A stretch of DNA of 64,000 nt from Rhodococcus sp. P1Y (GTDB taxonomy: Bacteria > Actinomycetota > Actinomycetes > Mycobacteriales > Mycobacteriaceae), in the NCBI RefSeq assembly GCF_003641205.1, contig NZ_CP032762.1, positions 930,001 through 994,000 of the forward strand. Direction: 5' to 3'. Shown in pieces: positions 7,738 to 15,906 of the stretch; the first letter of the stretch is position 1, and each line of letters opens with the position of its first letter. Under the pieces are notes generated by a model that did not search any database, was not told where the DNA came from, and worked only from the letters and a program-made list of their open reading frames with translations. The position numbers and the translations under genes were made by a program.

Positions 7738-9021
7738 CTACTGCGTCGTCGTGTGGTTCCTGGATCGCAACCAGCGCGGCAGGCGAACCCGAACGGCACT
7801 GACCGCGTGGTCCCACCGCAATGCGAAGGAGATGATGTGGGGCAGAAATCGAACCGCGGATCCGCGGTGAGGCAGTGCTGCGATCACGGCCTGATCCTCC
7901 GCCGTGTCCAATCGCGCACCATCGCGCCCTGCCATTCGACCGATAACGTGCAGCGCGGCGAGTTGGTGGGTATCGAGTGCGCTGTGCCCGTTGTCGAGTT
8001 TCACCACGCGCACGTCAGGAAGGAGCGCTGCGGCCAGCTCGGCAATGGGCGGGGGCGTCCGCAGATCGCGAGCACCCAGGATGATCGTCATCGGCCAGTC
8101 GAACTGCGGCATACTGCCGCGGACGTCGAACGGTTCGCGTGCGAAGTCTGGGTACTTCTCGGCAGCGGCGGCGAACTGGGTCGCAGGGTCGAAGGGCTTG
8201 CCGTCCGGCGTTGGAGCGTAATTCAATTCGGTGAACGCAATCTGGCCTACTGGACCGAATTCCATCACATAGGGCGACGCGATGTCGTTGCCTATTTCAC
8301 TGTTCCCGATCTGCGTGACGAATTTCCACGTTTGTATCGCGCGCCCGGTAGCCGCCTGGGTGAGAACTCGGCGAAGGAGCGCCCTCCCGCCGAACTCGTA
8401 CACGATTCGTGCGACGTCGGAGGCCTGATCCTGATCGAAACCGGCCGTCACCAGACTTCTGAGGAGACGAGCACAGTCAGCGAGCTCAGGGGCGTCCCCG
8501 TCCCAAAGCAGCGAACGGCAGTGTGAACGAACGATGTGGTGGTCTTCCGCGGACAGCACCACCGAGTCGAGGATCATCCCGGCAACGCGCTCGGGATGCG
8601 CGATCCCGAATCCCGCCGCGAGGTAAGTACCGTACGAGGAGCCGTACACGATGGCTTCGCTGATTTCCTCTGCAGCGAGCACAGCTTCGATATCGTCGAC
8701 GGCCAACATGATGCTGATCGCGCTGGCCGGCAGCGGATTTCCGTTCGTATCGCAGCGAGAAAGCCCTATCCCTCGATGTTCGATCATGATGGTGTGGATG
8801 CCGTGTTTGGCTGCTCGCGCGCGAAATTGCCGATACGGAAGTATCGATGCCAGTCCAGGTCCGCCGGGGAGAACAACGACGGGCACCCCGTCGGACGGAC
8901 CGGTCCGTGTGTACGCCAGGTCGAACTCCGGACTGCCCTCTACCGCAGGTCGTCTCAGTGTGCGGAGTCCCGGACTCCCTGTTGCTTTCCTGCGTGCGTT
9001 TTCGCTTCTTCTATTGGTCAC
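7738..9021 (-). CDS. Alpha/beta hydrolase, proline iminopeptidase/TAP-like
   Basis: 427 residues from a GTG at 9021 that overlaps the upstream TetR stop as GTGA and has CAGGAG at proper spacing. Motifs: oxyanion-type LPGGPGLAS, IEHRGIGLSRC, the nucleophile elbow VYGSSYGTYLA (Ser129), TIILGARDLRTPPP near the acid and KLDNGHSALD with the likely catalytic His. The order and GGPG motif match the proline iminopeptidase/tripeptidyl aminopeptidase group, but small-molecule esterase activity is equally possible. Coupled to a TetR regulator, so it is probably substrate-inducible. Ends convergently with the ketoacyl synthase. Confidence 0.87.
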   Translation of the reverse strand: MTNRRSENARRKATGSPGLRTLRRPAVEGSPEFDLAYTRTGPSDGVPVVVLPGGPGLASILPYRQFRARAAKHGIHTIMIEHRGIGLSRCDTNGNPLPASAISIMLAVDDIEAVLAAEEISEAIVYGSSYGTYLAAGFGIAHPERVAGMILDSVVLSAEDHHIVRSHCRSLLWDGDAPELADCARLLRSLVTAGFDQDQASDVARIVYEFGGRALLRRVLTQAATGRAIQTWKFVTQIGNSEIGNDIASPYVMEFGPVGQIAFTELNYAPTPDGKPFDPATQFAAAAEKYPDFAREPFDVRGSMPQFDWPMTIILGARDLRTPPPIAELAAALLPDVRVVKLDNGHSALDTHQLAALHVIGRMAGRDGARLDTAEDQAVIAALPHRGSAVRFLPHIISFALRWDHAVSAVRVRLPRWLRSRNHTTTQ

Positions 9022-9622
9022 GGTTCGGCTCCTGAAACAGGGTCGTGGCAAACTTCGTCAGTAACGTCCGGCCGGCGGGAACGGTGATTTCGGTTCCCGG
9101 CGTCAGCGATTCGAGCGTGATGCCGACAATGAGTGCAATAACCGTATTCGACGTGTCATCGATTTCATCCGGCTCGATGAACCCCTCGGCTGCGAATTGT
9201 CGTAGCCAGCGCCGCATGTGTTCATGCGATCGGGCCGCTGCCGCCGCGAGCAGTCGCTGATTGCCGGTGTCGTGATTGGGACCGAGCGCCGACGAATAGA
9301 CACTGAACCACAGGCTGAGGGCAGTGGGATCGTCAAGTTCCGACGGAAGGAATTGTTGGACCATGCTCGAAATACGATCAGCGAGCGGGGCCGAGGGATC
9401 GAGCACGACCGAGTCGTCGATGATGTTGTCGACTCTTCGTTCGACGATCGCGTCGAACAAGTCTTTTTGGCTGGGAAAGTAGTGTCGAAGAGTCCCGATT
9501 CCAACCCCGGCCTTGGCCGCGGTGGCCCTGACGGTCACGGCCTCCAGCCCCTTCGAATCCGCAATGCGAGTTGCAGCTTCGAGGATCGACTCCCGTCTGT
9601 TCGCTTCTGATGAACTGTCCAC
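9011..9622 (-). CDS. TetR-family transcriptional regulator
   Basis: 203 residues with a TetR helix-turn-helix at the N-terminus (RRESILEAATRIADSKGLEA, VRATAAKAGVGIGTLRHYFP, SQKDLFDAIVERR) and a BetI-like C-terminal half. First gene of a two-gene unit with the alpha/beta hydrolase, which starts inside its last codons. A palindrome at 9646-9660 lies 24 bp upstream of its start and is a likely autoregulatory operator. Confidence 0.93.
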   Translation of the reverse strand: MDSSSEANRRESILEAATRIADSKGLEAVTVRATAAKAGVGIGTLRHYFPSQKDLFDAIVERRVDNIIDDSVVLDPSAPLADRISSMVQQFLPSELDDPTALSLWFSVYSSALGPNHDTGNQRLLAAAAARSHEHMRRWLRQFAAEGFIEPDEIDDTSNTVIALIVGITLESLTPGTEITVPAGRTLLTKFATTLFQEPNRDQ

Positions 9623-9645
9623 AGCGTTACGTTAGCACGTTGTAC

Positions 9646-9660
9646 TAGTACTGCGTACTA
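9646..9660. promoter_or_regulatory. Candidate TetR operator
   Basis: Perfect dyad TAGTAC-TGC-GTACTA, partly overlapped by a second palindrome GTACTAGTAC (9642-9651). It sits upstream of the TetR-hydrolase unit and just beyond the 3' end of the lipoprotein gene at 9680. Size and position are typical for a TetR autoregulatory site. Confidence 0.6.
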
Positions 9661-9679
9661 GGATGTTCTGGGACTCCGC

Positions 9680-10261
9680 CTACGAAATGGACGTCGGGCC
9701 GATGTTCTCGGTGACGTGCCAACCGTCGCTGTTCTCGACCAAATACGTTGTGCCGAATCCGCAATCGACTCCACACCAGAATCCGGCGCCGACCTCGACT
9801 GCTCCGTCGTCGCGCGTCGAAATTGCCGATAAGCCGACGACGACTCCGTCGTTAACAACTCCAGTGAGTCCCTGACCGCCTGGGTCGATCCGGCTTTCGC
9901 GAGTGTCGATGAATTCGATTAGCGGCAACTCCTCGGATTGCCGCTCGATCTCGGACTGAATTGACTCGTCGAGTGGTGCTGCACCCCCTGCGAGGAAGAA
10001 GCTGTCGGAAATGCCCGACGAACGGTGGTCGATGACGTACACAGCCTTGAACGGGGATGGGTCGCCCACCCCGAAGGTGTGATCTGTCAAAACCAGGCGA
10101 CGCAACACCGCTGCGTAGATCTGGGATTCAGTACTGGGCGCTACCTGAACTTCCGAAGAGGTGGGCGGCTTCGAGGTCTGTTGCTCGTCAACATCCGCCG
10201 CGCACCCGGCCGTGCCGAGCGCAAGAACGAGAATCAACCCCGATGTCCGATTTCTCATCAC
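9680..10261 (-). CDS. Putative lipoprotein of unknown function
   Basis: 193 residues. The signal sequence RTSGLILVLALGTAGCAADV has a lipobox TAGC, giving a membrane-anchored mature protein from Cys20. The rest is hydrophilic with two Cys close together (GAGFWCGVDCGFGTTYLVE) that could form a disulfide. No known domain recognised. Divergent from lepB, with about 70 bp between the starts. Confidence 0.75.
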   Translation of the reverse strand: MMRNRTSGLILVLALGTAGCAADVDEQQTSKPPTSSEVQVAPSTESQIYAAVLRRLVLTDHTFGVGDPSPFKAVYVIDHRSSGISDSFFLAGGAAPLDESIQSEIERQSEELPLIEFIDTRESRIDPGGQGLTGVVNDGVVVGLSAISTRDDGAVEVGAGFWCGVDCGFGTTYLVENSDGWHVTENIGPTSIS

Positions 10262-10330
10262 CGGACGGTACCGCCGATCCGGTTGGGTTACCGAGTGATT
10301 TCATGGATGGGTATGGACACATAGGATTCG

Positions 10331-11074
10331 GTGGTGACTGGCGCAGACGCGGTGGGTGTCGATGACGACATCCCGGATCGGAAAATACCGTCGTGGCTTC
10401 GTGAGACGGCGATCCTCGTTGTGGTCGCTTTGGTCCTCAGCGTTCTACTGCAGACGTTCGTCGGTCGGGTCTACCTCATCCCGTCGGAATCGATGGAACC
10501 GACACTTCACGGGTGCGATGGATGCACCGGTGATCGGATCGTCGTCGACAAGATCAGTTATCGATTCGGTGAGCCACGGCGGGGAGATGTCGTCGTGTTC
10601 CGGGCGCCCACCTCATCCTGGAACGTCGGTTACTCATCGACGCGATCGACCAATCCTGTTGCTCATGCCCTACAAGATGCAGGCTCGTGGATCGGCCTGG
10701 TCGCACCGGACGAGAACACTCTCGGCAAGCGGGTCGTCGCGACCGGCGGACAGACGGTGCAGTGCTGCGACGATCGAGGTCGAGTCCAAGTCGACGGACA
10801 GTCGATCGACGAACCATATGTTGTCATGGACTTTCCGTTCGTCCCTGATTCCCTTACATGCACCACGGCACCGGAGTCGGGGCGTTGCTTCGGTCCCGTG
10901 ACCGTGCCGGCGGGGAACTTGTGGATGATGGGCGACAACCGCAGTGGTTCAGCAGATTCGAGGGCACACGTCTCGGATGAGCTATCCGGAACGGTGCCCG
11001 TCGACGATGTCGTCGGGAAGGCGCGGTTGATCGTTCTTCCACCGTCACGCTGGGGTGTCATCGCTTCGCGATGA
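10331..11074 (+). CDS. lepB: Signal peptidase I
   Basis: 247 residues from a GTG with TAGGA about 7 nt upstream. One transmembrane helix near residues 25-45 is followed by the catalytic serine in IPSESMEPTL (Ser54) and the general-base lysine in TLGKRVVATGGQTV (Lys133), then the conserved WMMGDNRSGSADSRAH near residue 197. The enzyme removes signal peptides of secreted proteins at the outer face of the membrane. The actinobacterial copy usually lies near rplS and rnhB; that context is absent here, so this is probably an additional type I signal peptidase. The 156 bp that follow hold no visible gene. Confidence 0.93.
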   Translation: MVTGADAVGVDDDIPDRKIPSWLRETAILVVVALVLSVLLQTFVGRVYLIPSESMEPTLHGCDGCTGDRIVVDKISYRFGEPRRGDVVVFRAPTSSWNVGYSSTRSTNPVAHALQDAGSWIGLVAPDENTLGKRVVATGGQTVQCCDDRGRVQVDGQSIDEPYVVMDFPFVPDSLTCTTAPESGRCFGPVTVPAGNLWMMGDNRSGSADSRAHVSDELSGTVPVDDVVGKARLIVLPPSRWGVIASR

Positions 11075-11230
11075 GTGAGAGAAGGACAGGGCTGATCACG
11101 CAGGGACTTGACCCGCTGGGGTTGACGGGCGCGTTCGGCCGTGGTCTTGTGTACTGAAGTGACGCCGTAACATCCCTGCCCGTCCGGGGGTGTAGGCACT
11201 CGATACCGACAGGGCGACCGTGAGGCCGTC

Positions 11231-12436
11231 ATGTTATCTCGTATCTCTGTGCGTCGTTCGACCGTGGCGCTGTGGCTTGTCTTTTTCGTCAACGGTGCTG
11301 TGCTGGCGAGTTGGGCTCCGCGTATCCCAGAAGTCAAGTCCGGCTTGTCGCTCTCCGATGGTCAGGTGGGGTGGACACTGCTGGGAGTGGCAGTAGGTTC
11401 GATTCCGGCCCTGATCGGCACCGCGCGCGTCCTCAGCTGGGTGTCCGTTCGACAGGTTTGTGCCATAACGGCGTTCACCTTTCCTCTTGCACTCCCATTG
11501 ATTGCCCTCGCGCCCAATGGATGGGCCCTCGCTGCGGCTCTGACCGTCCTTGGATTCGCCAGCGGATCGCTCGATGTCGCCATGAACTCGGCGGCGATCG
11601 AGTGGCAGAATCGAACTGACACAACGATTCTGTCTCGTCTGCATGGCGGCTACAGTTTGGGTGTTCTGGTTGGTGCTGTCTTCGGCGCGGTCGCTACCGT
11701 GTTCGACGTGAGCGTACTCGCGCACTTCTGCGTCGTCAGCGCATGCTTGACGGCGCTCGCAGTTGGGGCCTCGACATTCTTGCCACCGACGGATGGACCG
11801 AAGAGTGCTTTCTACGAACGCAATTCGCTACCTCGTGGCAGTCGAGTGCGGTGTTCCCGCAGATTGTCGATTCCCGTATCGGTTGCAGTGATGGCTATTG
11901 CGGCTTTGCTGGTGGAAGGCACGGTCACCGATTGGTCTGCGCTGTTGCTATCTCGTGACTACGCGGCCGGTGATTCGATCGGTGCGGCGGCTGTGGTCGT
12001 ATTCAGTTGCTCGATGTTTCTCTCACGCAGCTGCGGTGACTTTGTCGTCGACCGCCTGGGTGCTCGAACGACAGTGAGTGTTGCGGCGGCCGTGATCGCT
12101 ACGGCGGCATTTCTGGGGTTGGTCGTGCAGGAGCAATTCTTGGGTGCAGTACTTGCCTTGGGCTTCATCGGCGCCGCGCTCGGACCCGTGTTCCCGATTC
12201 TGATCACCGCGGCAGGACGTCGAGGTCGCGATGGTGTCGCGGTGGCAACTGCGCAGGTGAGTGTCGTCGGTTACGGCGCTTTCCTGGGTGGCCCGCCGCT
12301 GGTCGGACTCTTGGCCGAAAAGATAGGTTTTTCAACGGCGTTCGTTTTGATCATGCTCGTGTGCTGTCTGGTGCTGGCCAGTCAGTCGCTTGCGCACGCG
12401 GCTGACAGCGATGATGCACACCGCGAGACCCGCTAG
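11231..12436 (+). CDS. MFS transporter
   Basis: 401 residues with about 12 hydrophobic helices. N-terminal FFVNGAVLASWAPRIPEVKS and GQVGWTLLGVAVGSIPAL are typical of the fucose-permease/YbjJ-like MFS subgroup. GSLDVAMNSAAIEWQ in helix 4 and a second-half motif DRLGARTTVSV support the call. Start chosen at the ATG with GAGG 5 nt upstream. Substrate not predictable. Its last 105 nt overlap the antisense small gene 12332-12589. Confidence 0.9.
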   Translation: MLSRISVRRSTVALWLVFFVNGAVLASWAPRIPEVKSGLSLSDGQVGWTLLGVAVGSIPALIGTARVLSWVSVRQVCAITAFTFPLALPLIALAPNGWALAAALTVLGFASGSLDVAMNSAAIEWQNRTDTTILSRLHGGYSLGVLVGAVFGAVATVFDVSVLAHFCVVSACLTALAVGASTFLPPTDGPKSAFYERNSLPRGSRVRCSRRLSIPVSVAVMAIAALLVEGTVTDWSALLLSRDYAAGDSIGAAAVVVFSCSMFLSRSCGDFVVDRLGARTTVSVAAAVIATAAFLGLVVQEQFLGAVLALGFIGAALGPVFPILITAAGRRGRDGVAVATAQVSVVGYGAFLGGPPLVGLLAEKIGFSTAFVLIMLVCCLVLASQSLAHAADSDDAHRETR

Positions 12437-12589
12437 AAGCAATGCAATGGACAACACATCGAGCCCGGCAACTTTGCCGATCCCCGGCACGACGAAGAAG
12501 AAGGCCCCAAACATGGCGAGGGTACCGATTCCGGGTCCGCCGAAATATCTGCGTGTGCGCTCGTTCGCCTCGTGGGCACGATTGCTCAT
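12332..12589 (-). CDS. Small two-helix membrane protein
   Basis: 85 residues. Two hydrophobic segments (about 20-40 and 44-62) are flanked by basic and hydrophilic ends: N-terminal SNRAHEANERTRRYFGGPGI and C-terminal RVRKRLTGQHQTAHEHD. It lies just below a membrane-protein gene on the same strand, and its 3' end overlaps the convergent MFS gene. The charge pattern and hydrophobic profile support a real protein, but the overlap lowers confidence. No family recognised. Confidence 0.55.
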   Translation of the reverse strand: MSNRAHEANERTRRYFGGPGIGTLAMFGAFFFVVPGIGKVAGLDVLSIALLLAGLAVCIIAVSRVRKRLTGQHQTAHEHDQNERR

Positions 12590-12599
12590 GAGGCCAATC

Positions 12600-13163
12600 C
12601 TATCGCTGGACCGTGCTGCGCTTCGAGAACGTGTTCCACGCCATCATTATGACGCTCAGGGCGAGACCCCACCCAACCATGCAGAGCACAACCCCTACGC
12701 CTGATTGCCCAGTGGCGTCGGTACTCGCCTCGATGCAGAATGCTGTCGAGAATCCGGCGGTAGTGCCCAGCGCCGCTGTGTATCTCCCGGTTTCGGTCCA
12801 GCGCGATAACCGCGCCGCCCACAAGCACAGCAGTACTACCGTCGCACCGCATGCGACAACCTGCCACGTTGGGAACTCCCTCGGCGCTGGTAGACCAGGT
12901 CCGCGGAACTGGCCGCGTTGATCGGCGGACCAGCTCAACCACCCGGCGCACGAAACGAATCCGAACACGAAGGCAGTCGCTCCGGTAGCCCACAAACCCA
13001 GACGGCCCGCGCCCATGCCCTTCTCCGATTTCGAGGACTTGCGCCACAGCAGAAGCGCGCAGAACGCCGAGGGTACGCCTACAAATATGAAGACGATCCA
13101 TAGAAACTGTGGCCACGAGAAGTCGACTGTCATTCCCTCGACGGTATCGGACGCAGACTCCAC
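12600..13163 (-). CDS. Four-helix membrane protein of unknown function
   Basis: 187 residues from a GTG at 13163, with an alternative ATG at 13133 giving a start MTVDFSWPQF directly before the first helix. Hydrophobic segments lie near 18-40, 54-75, 103-118 and 155-175, separated by short polar loops (WRKSSKSEKGMG, SWSADQRGQFRGPGLP). No recognised domain. It follows the anchored protein at 13194 by 30 bp and precedes the small two-helix gene by 10 bp, so the three form a probable operon. Confidence 0.72.
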   Translation of the reverse strand: MESASDTVEGMTVDFSWPQFLWIVFIFVGVPSAFCALLLWRKSSKSEKGMGAGRLGLWATGATAFVFGFVSCAGWLSWSADQRGQFRGPGLPAPREFPTWQVVACGATVVLLCLWAARLSRWTETGRYTAALGTTAGFSTAFCIEASTDATGQSGVGVVLCMVGWGLALSVIMMAWNTFSKRSTVQR

Positions 13164-13193
13164 GCGTGCCGCCTTGCGGCCAGTCGACCGGCG

Positions 13194-13820
13194 CTACCTC
13201 GTCCGAAGCCCGGGCGTTGCTGCGATGTCCGCCAATTGCTCGACCGTCAGAGCGCCGGTGGCGGAGACGTCGATCAGACTCCCATCCGAGGTGTGTGCGC
13301 GGGCGCGGCCGCCGTTCTCGCCTTCCGAGATGTCGATGACGGTCCCGTCGGCCAGCGTGCGCCGCTCGTCGACGTATCCGGCGAAGTAGGGGCCCGCGGG
13401 TTCGTCGGTCTGCTGCACGACGACGACCAGCTCGCTCTCGGCGCCGTCTATCGAAATGGTTCCGGTGGCCGTCGTCTCGCTCCCGAACGGCACGAACCGT
13501 AGTGGTTCGAACATCGAGTAGGGAAGAACAACAACATTGTTCGGCAAAGCTGCGAGCAGCGCGTCGGACATTGTTGTGGCTTTGGTCTCCGAGAACCAGC
13601 CGTAGGTCGGGTCGGCGTACCTCTTGTCCTCGACGAACGCATAGTTGATCCGTTGCATGTCCTCGGGCTGGACGACCTCGTCGCACCCCGGGGCAGCGAT
13701 CGCGTCGGATTGCGGATCGTTCAGGAAACCTGCAACAACGGTTCCAGAAACGACGATCGCGACGATCACTGCGGCTGTCGACCACGCAGACGTCGATCCG
13801 CGCGTGCCTGCAGAGTTCAT
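13194..13820 (-). CDS. Membrane-anchored extracytoplasmic protein of unknown function
   Basis: 208 residues with one N-terminal hydrophobic helix (WSTAAVIVAIVVSGTVVAGF) acting as a signal anchor; the rest is hydrophilic and probably outside the membrane. Visible text such as YVDERRTLADGTVIDISEGE and GSLIDVSATGALTVEQLADI suggests a folded beta-rich domain, but no family is recognised. First gene of the three-gene membrane unit running down to 12332 and divergent from the kdp operon, with about 195 bp between the starts. Confidence 0.72.
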   Translation of the reverse strand: MNSAGTRGSTSAWSTAAVIVAIVVSGTVVAGFLNDPQSDAIAAPGCDEVVQPEDMQRINYAFVEDKRYADPTYGWFSETKATTMSDALLAALPNNVVVLPYSMFEPLRFVPFGSETTATGTISIDGAESELVVVVQQTDEPAGPYFAGYVDERRTLADGTVIDISEGENGGRARAHTSDGSLIDVSATGALTVEQLADIAATPGLRTR

Positions 13821-13904
13821 GTGGTCCCAATCTGTCGATGAAACGCTCCACGCCGAGTCTTTCAGAGCGTGGGTGTCATCTTCCCGTCAGGACTGAGCGA
13901 GCCG

Positions 13905-13926
13905 CCGTAAAGGAACCGTAAGGACG
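13905..13926 (+). promoter_or_regulatory. Tandem direct repeat, candidate KdpE site
   Basis: CCGTAAAGGAA (13905-13915) is followed directly by CCGTAAGGACG (13916-13926): two 11-bp units in head-to-tail order, one helical turn apart. OmpR/PhoB-type regulators such as KdpE bind direct repeats of this spacing. It lies about 90 bp upstream of the first small kdp ORF. Assignment to KdpE is inferred from position. Confidence 0.5.
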
Positions 13927-14016
13927 GCTGCTGAAGCCCGTTCTCGGGCGTAGACATGTCCCGACCAGCACGTCCACTGCGTGTTGCCGAAGACGATGAA
14001 AGAGGCACGAAAAGAC

Positions 14017-14118
14017 ATGGCTGATCTGGGCTACTTGGCCGTCGTCGCCGCAGGATTCGGTGTGTGTGCACTGATCCTGCGAGCGTTGGCCTCCGCAGGG
14101 AAGGCCAAGACGAAATGA
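14017..14118 (+). CDS. 33-residue membrane peptide at head of kdp operon
   Basis: ATG at 14017 to TGA at 14118: MADLGYLAVVAAGF then GVCALILRALASAGKAKTK. A single hydrophobic helix with a basic C-terminus. Its stop overlaps the kdpF ATG as ATGA, so it is translationally coupled to kdpF. A weak ribosome site (AAAGAC) precedes it. Small single-helix proteins with KdpF-like topology next to kdpF may be further accessory subunits of the Kdp complex, but I cannot name a family. Confidence 0.65.
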   Translation: MADLGYLAVVAAGFGVCALILRALASAGKAKTK

Positions 14119-14213
14119 CTGCCGACGGTGTGGTCAGTGTCGTGCTGATCATGATCGCCGCTGCGGTCATCGTGTACCTGTTCGTCGCGCTGCTCGATCC
14201 GGAAAGGTTCTGA
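14115..14213 (+). CDS. kdpF: K+-transporting ATPase small subunit KdpF
   Basis: 32 residues: MTADGVVSVVLIMIAAAVIV then YLFVALLDPERF. A single hydrophobic helix ending in YLFxALLxPERF is the KdpF signature. KdpF stabilises the KdpABC potassium pump. It overlaps the upstream 33-residue ORF by 4 nt and ends 7 bp before kdpA. Confidence 0.93.
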   Translation: MTADGVVSVVLIMIAAAVIVYLFVALLDPERF

Positions 14214-14220
14214 CGCTTTC

Positions 14221-15906
14221 ATGACTTCTGCTCTTGCAGCGACGCTTCAAATCGCCGTGGTCGTGGTCGTTATTGCGGCCGCCTACATTCCGCTTGGCGA
14301 TTACATCGCCAAGACCTTCACGAGCGAACGTGATCTGCGCGTCGAGGCGTTGATATTTCGGCTGTGCCGCATCGACTCACGTGCCCAGCAGACCTGGGTC
14401 GGATACGCACTGTCGGTGCTCGGATTCTCAGCCGCGAGTGTCCTGTTCCTGTATGTTCTGCAACGGGTTCAGGGCGTTCTGCCGCTGAACGGCGGCCTGT
14501 CGGGGGTCAGCCCCTCGGTTGCGTTCAATACCGCGATCTCCTTCGTCGCGAACACCAACTGGCAGTCGTACGTACCCGAGTCGACGATGTCGAACCTTAC
14601 ACAGCCTCTCGGACTGGCCGTGCAGAACTTCGTCTCCGCCGCCGTGGGATTGGCCGTGGCAATCGCCGTCATCCGCGGATTCGTTCGGGTACACACTGGC
14701 GGTGAGATCGGCAATTTCTGGGTCGACCTGATCCGCGGTACCCTTCGCGTTCTTCTACCTCTGTCGTTCGTGATCGCGTTGATTCTGCTGACTCAGGGCG
14801 TGATTCAGTCGTTCGACACTGGGTTCGCCTCGACTGGTCTCGACGGTTCCGCGGCCACCAACGCATTGGCGCCGGTCGCGTCTCAGGAGGCGATCAAGGA
14901 ACTCGGCACCAACGGCGGCGGCATCCTTGCAGCCAATTCAGCGCATCCATTCGAGAACCCGACGCCGCTGACGAACGTCGTGGAAATCATTGCAATACTG
15001 TTGATTCCGGTATCTCTGACTCGGACTTTCGGAACGATGGTCGGCGACCGCAAACAAGGCCTGACCCTGCTCGCAGTGATGAGCGCACTGTTCGCGACCC
15101 TTCTCGCTGTCACTGCCGCAGCGGAATCGGGAACCCGCGGCGTCGCCGCACGCGCCGCTGGCTCGATGATGGAAGGCAAGGAAGTCCGCTTCGGCATTCC
15201 CGGATCGACTCTGTTCGCGGTCGCTACGACAGGAACCTCGACCGGCGCCGTCAATTCCGCCCACGACAGTATGTCCCCTCTCGGTGGTGGTGCGGTGTTG
15301 CTCAACATGCTCTTCGGTGAAATCTCGCCCGGCGGTGTGGGAACCGGGTTGTACGGACTTCTGGTCCTCGCGATCATCGCGGTGTTCGTCGGCGGGCTCC
15401 TCGTCGGACGCACGCCCGAGTATCTGGGGAAGAAGATCGGGCAACGCCAGATCACCCTCGCGGCCTTGTCGGTCCTCGTCATGCCGGCGCTGGTGTTGGT
15501 CGGAACCTCGATCACCGTCATTCTGTCCTCCACCAGCGGCTATCAGGGAAATGCCGGTGATCCAGGGACTCCCGGATCGATCCATGGCTTCACCGAGGTG
15601 CTCTACGCCTACGCTTCGGCCTCCAACAACAACGGCAGCGCATTCGGCGGGCTCACGGTCACGAGCGACTGGTTCCAGATCTCGCTCGGAATCGCCATGC
15701 TTCTCGGACGCTTCCTGCCGATCATTTTCGTTCTGGCGCTTGCCGGCTCGCTGGTGACGACCAAGCGAACACCGCCCAACCCCGGCACTTTGCCGACCCG
15801 AGGTCCGTTGTTTGCGGCCCTGGTTCTCGGAACCGCCGTGTTGGTTGCGGCTCTCACGTTCTTCCCCGCCCTGGCCCTGGGCCCGATAGCAGAGGCACTG
15901 CAATGA
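14221..15906 (+). CDS. kdpA: K+-transporting ATPase subunit A (potassium channel-like subunit)
   Basis: 561 residues, full length for KdpA. This is the potassium-selective membrane subunit. The four pore-loop regions are visible: [15 protein letters not shown] near residue 101, [20 protein letters not shown] near 225, [15 protein letters not shown] near 338 and [14 protein letters not shown] near 467. About ten transmembrane helices. Binds and passes K+ to KdpB-driven transport under potassium limitation. The next gene starts within its stop codon (ATGA). Confidence 0.98.
   Translation: MTSALAATLQIAVVVVVIAAAYIPLGDYIAKTFTSERDLRVEALIFRLCRIDSRAQQTWVGYALSVLGFSAASVLFLYVLQRVQGVLPLNGGLSGVSPSVAFNTAISFVANTNWQSYVPESTMSNLTQPLGLAVQNFVSAAVGLAVAIAVIRGFVRVHTGGEIGNFWVDLIRGTLRVLLPLSFVIALILLTQGVIQSFDTGFASTGLDGSAATNALAPVASQEAIKELGTNGGGILAANSAHPFENPTPLTNVVEIIAILLIPVSLTRTFGTMVGDRKQGLTLLAVMSALFATLLAVTAAAESGTRGVAARAAGSMMEGKEVRFGIPGSTLFAVATTGTSTGAVNSAHDSMSPLGGGAVLLNMLFGEISPGGVGTGLYGLLVLAIIAVFVGGLLVGRTPEYLGKKIGQRQITLAALSVLVMPALVLVGTSITVILSSTSGYQGNAGDPGTPGSIHGFTEVLYAYASASNNNGSAFGGLTVTSDWFQISLGIAMLLGRFLPIIFVLALAGSLVTTKRTPPNPGTLPTRGPLFAALVLGTAVLVAALTFFPALALGPIAEALQ

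Noticed and set aside
12586..13851. A 421-codon open frame over the three membrane-protein genes
   Set aside because: Highly basic, motif-free translation; the separate frames at 12600-13163 and 13194-13820 have hydrophobic helices and sensible starts.
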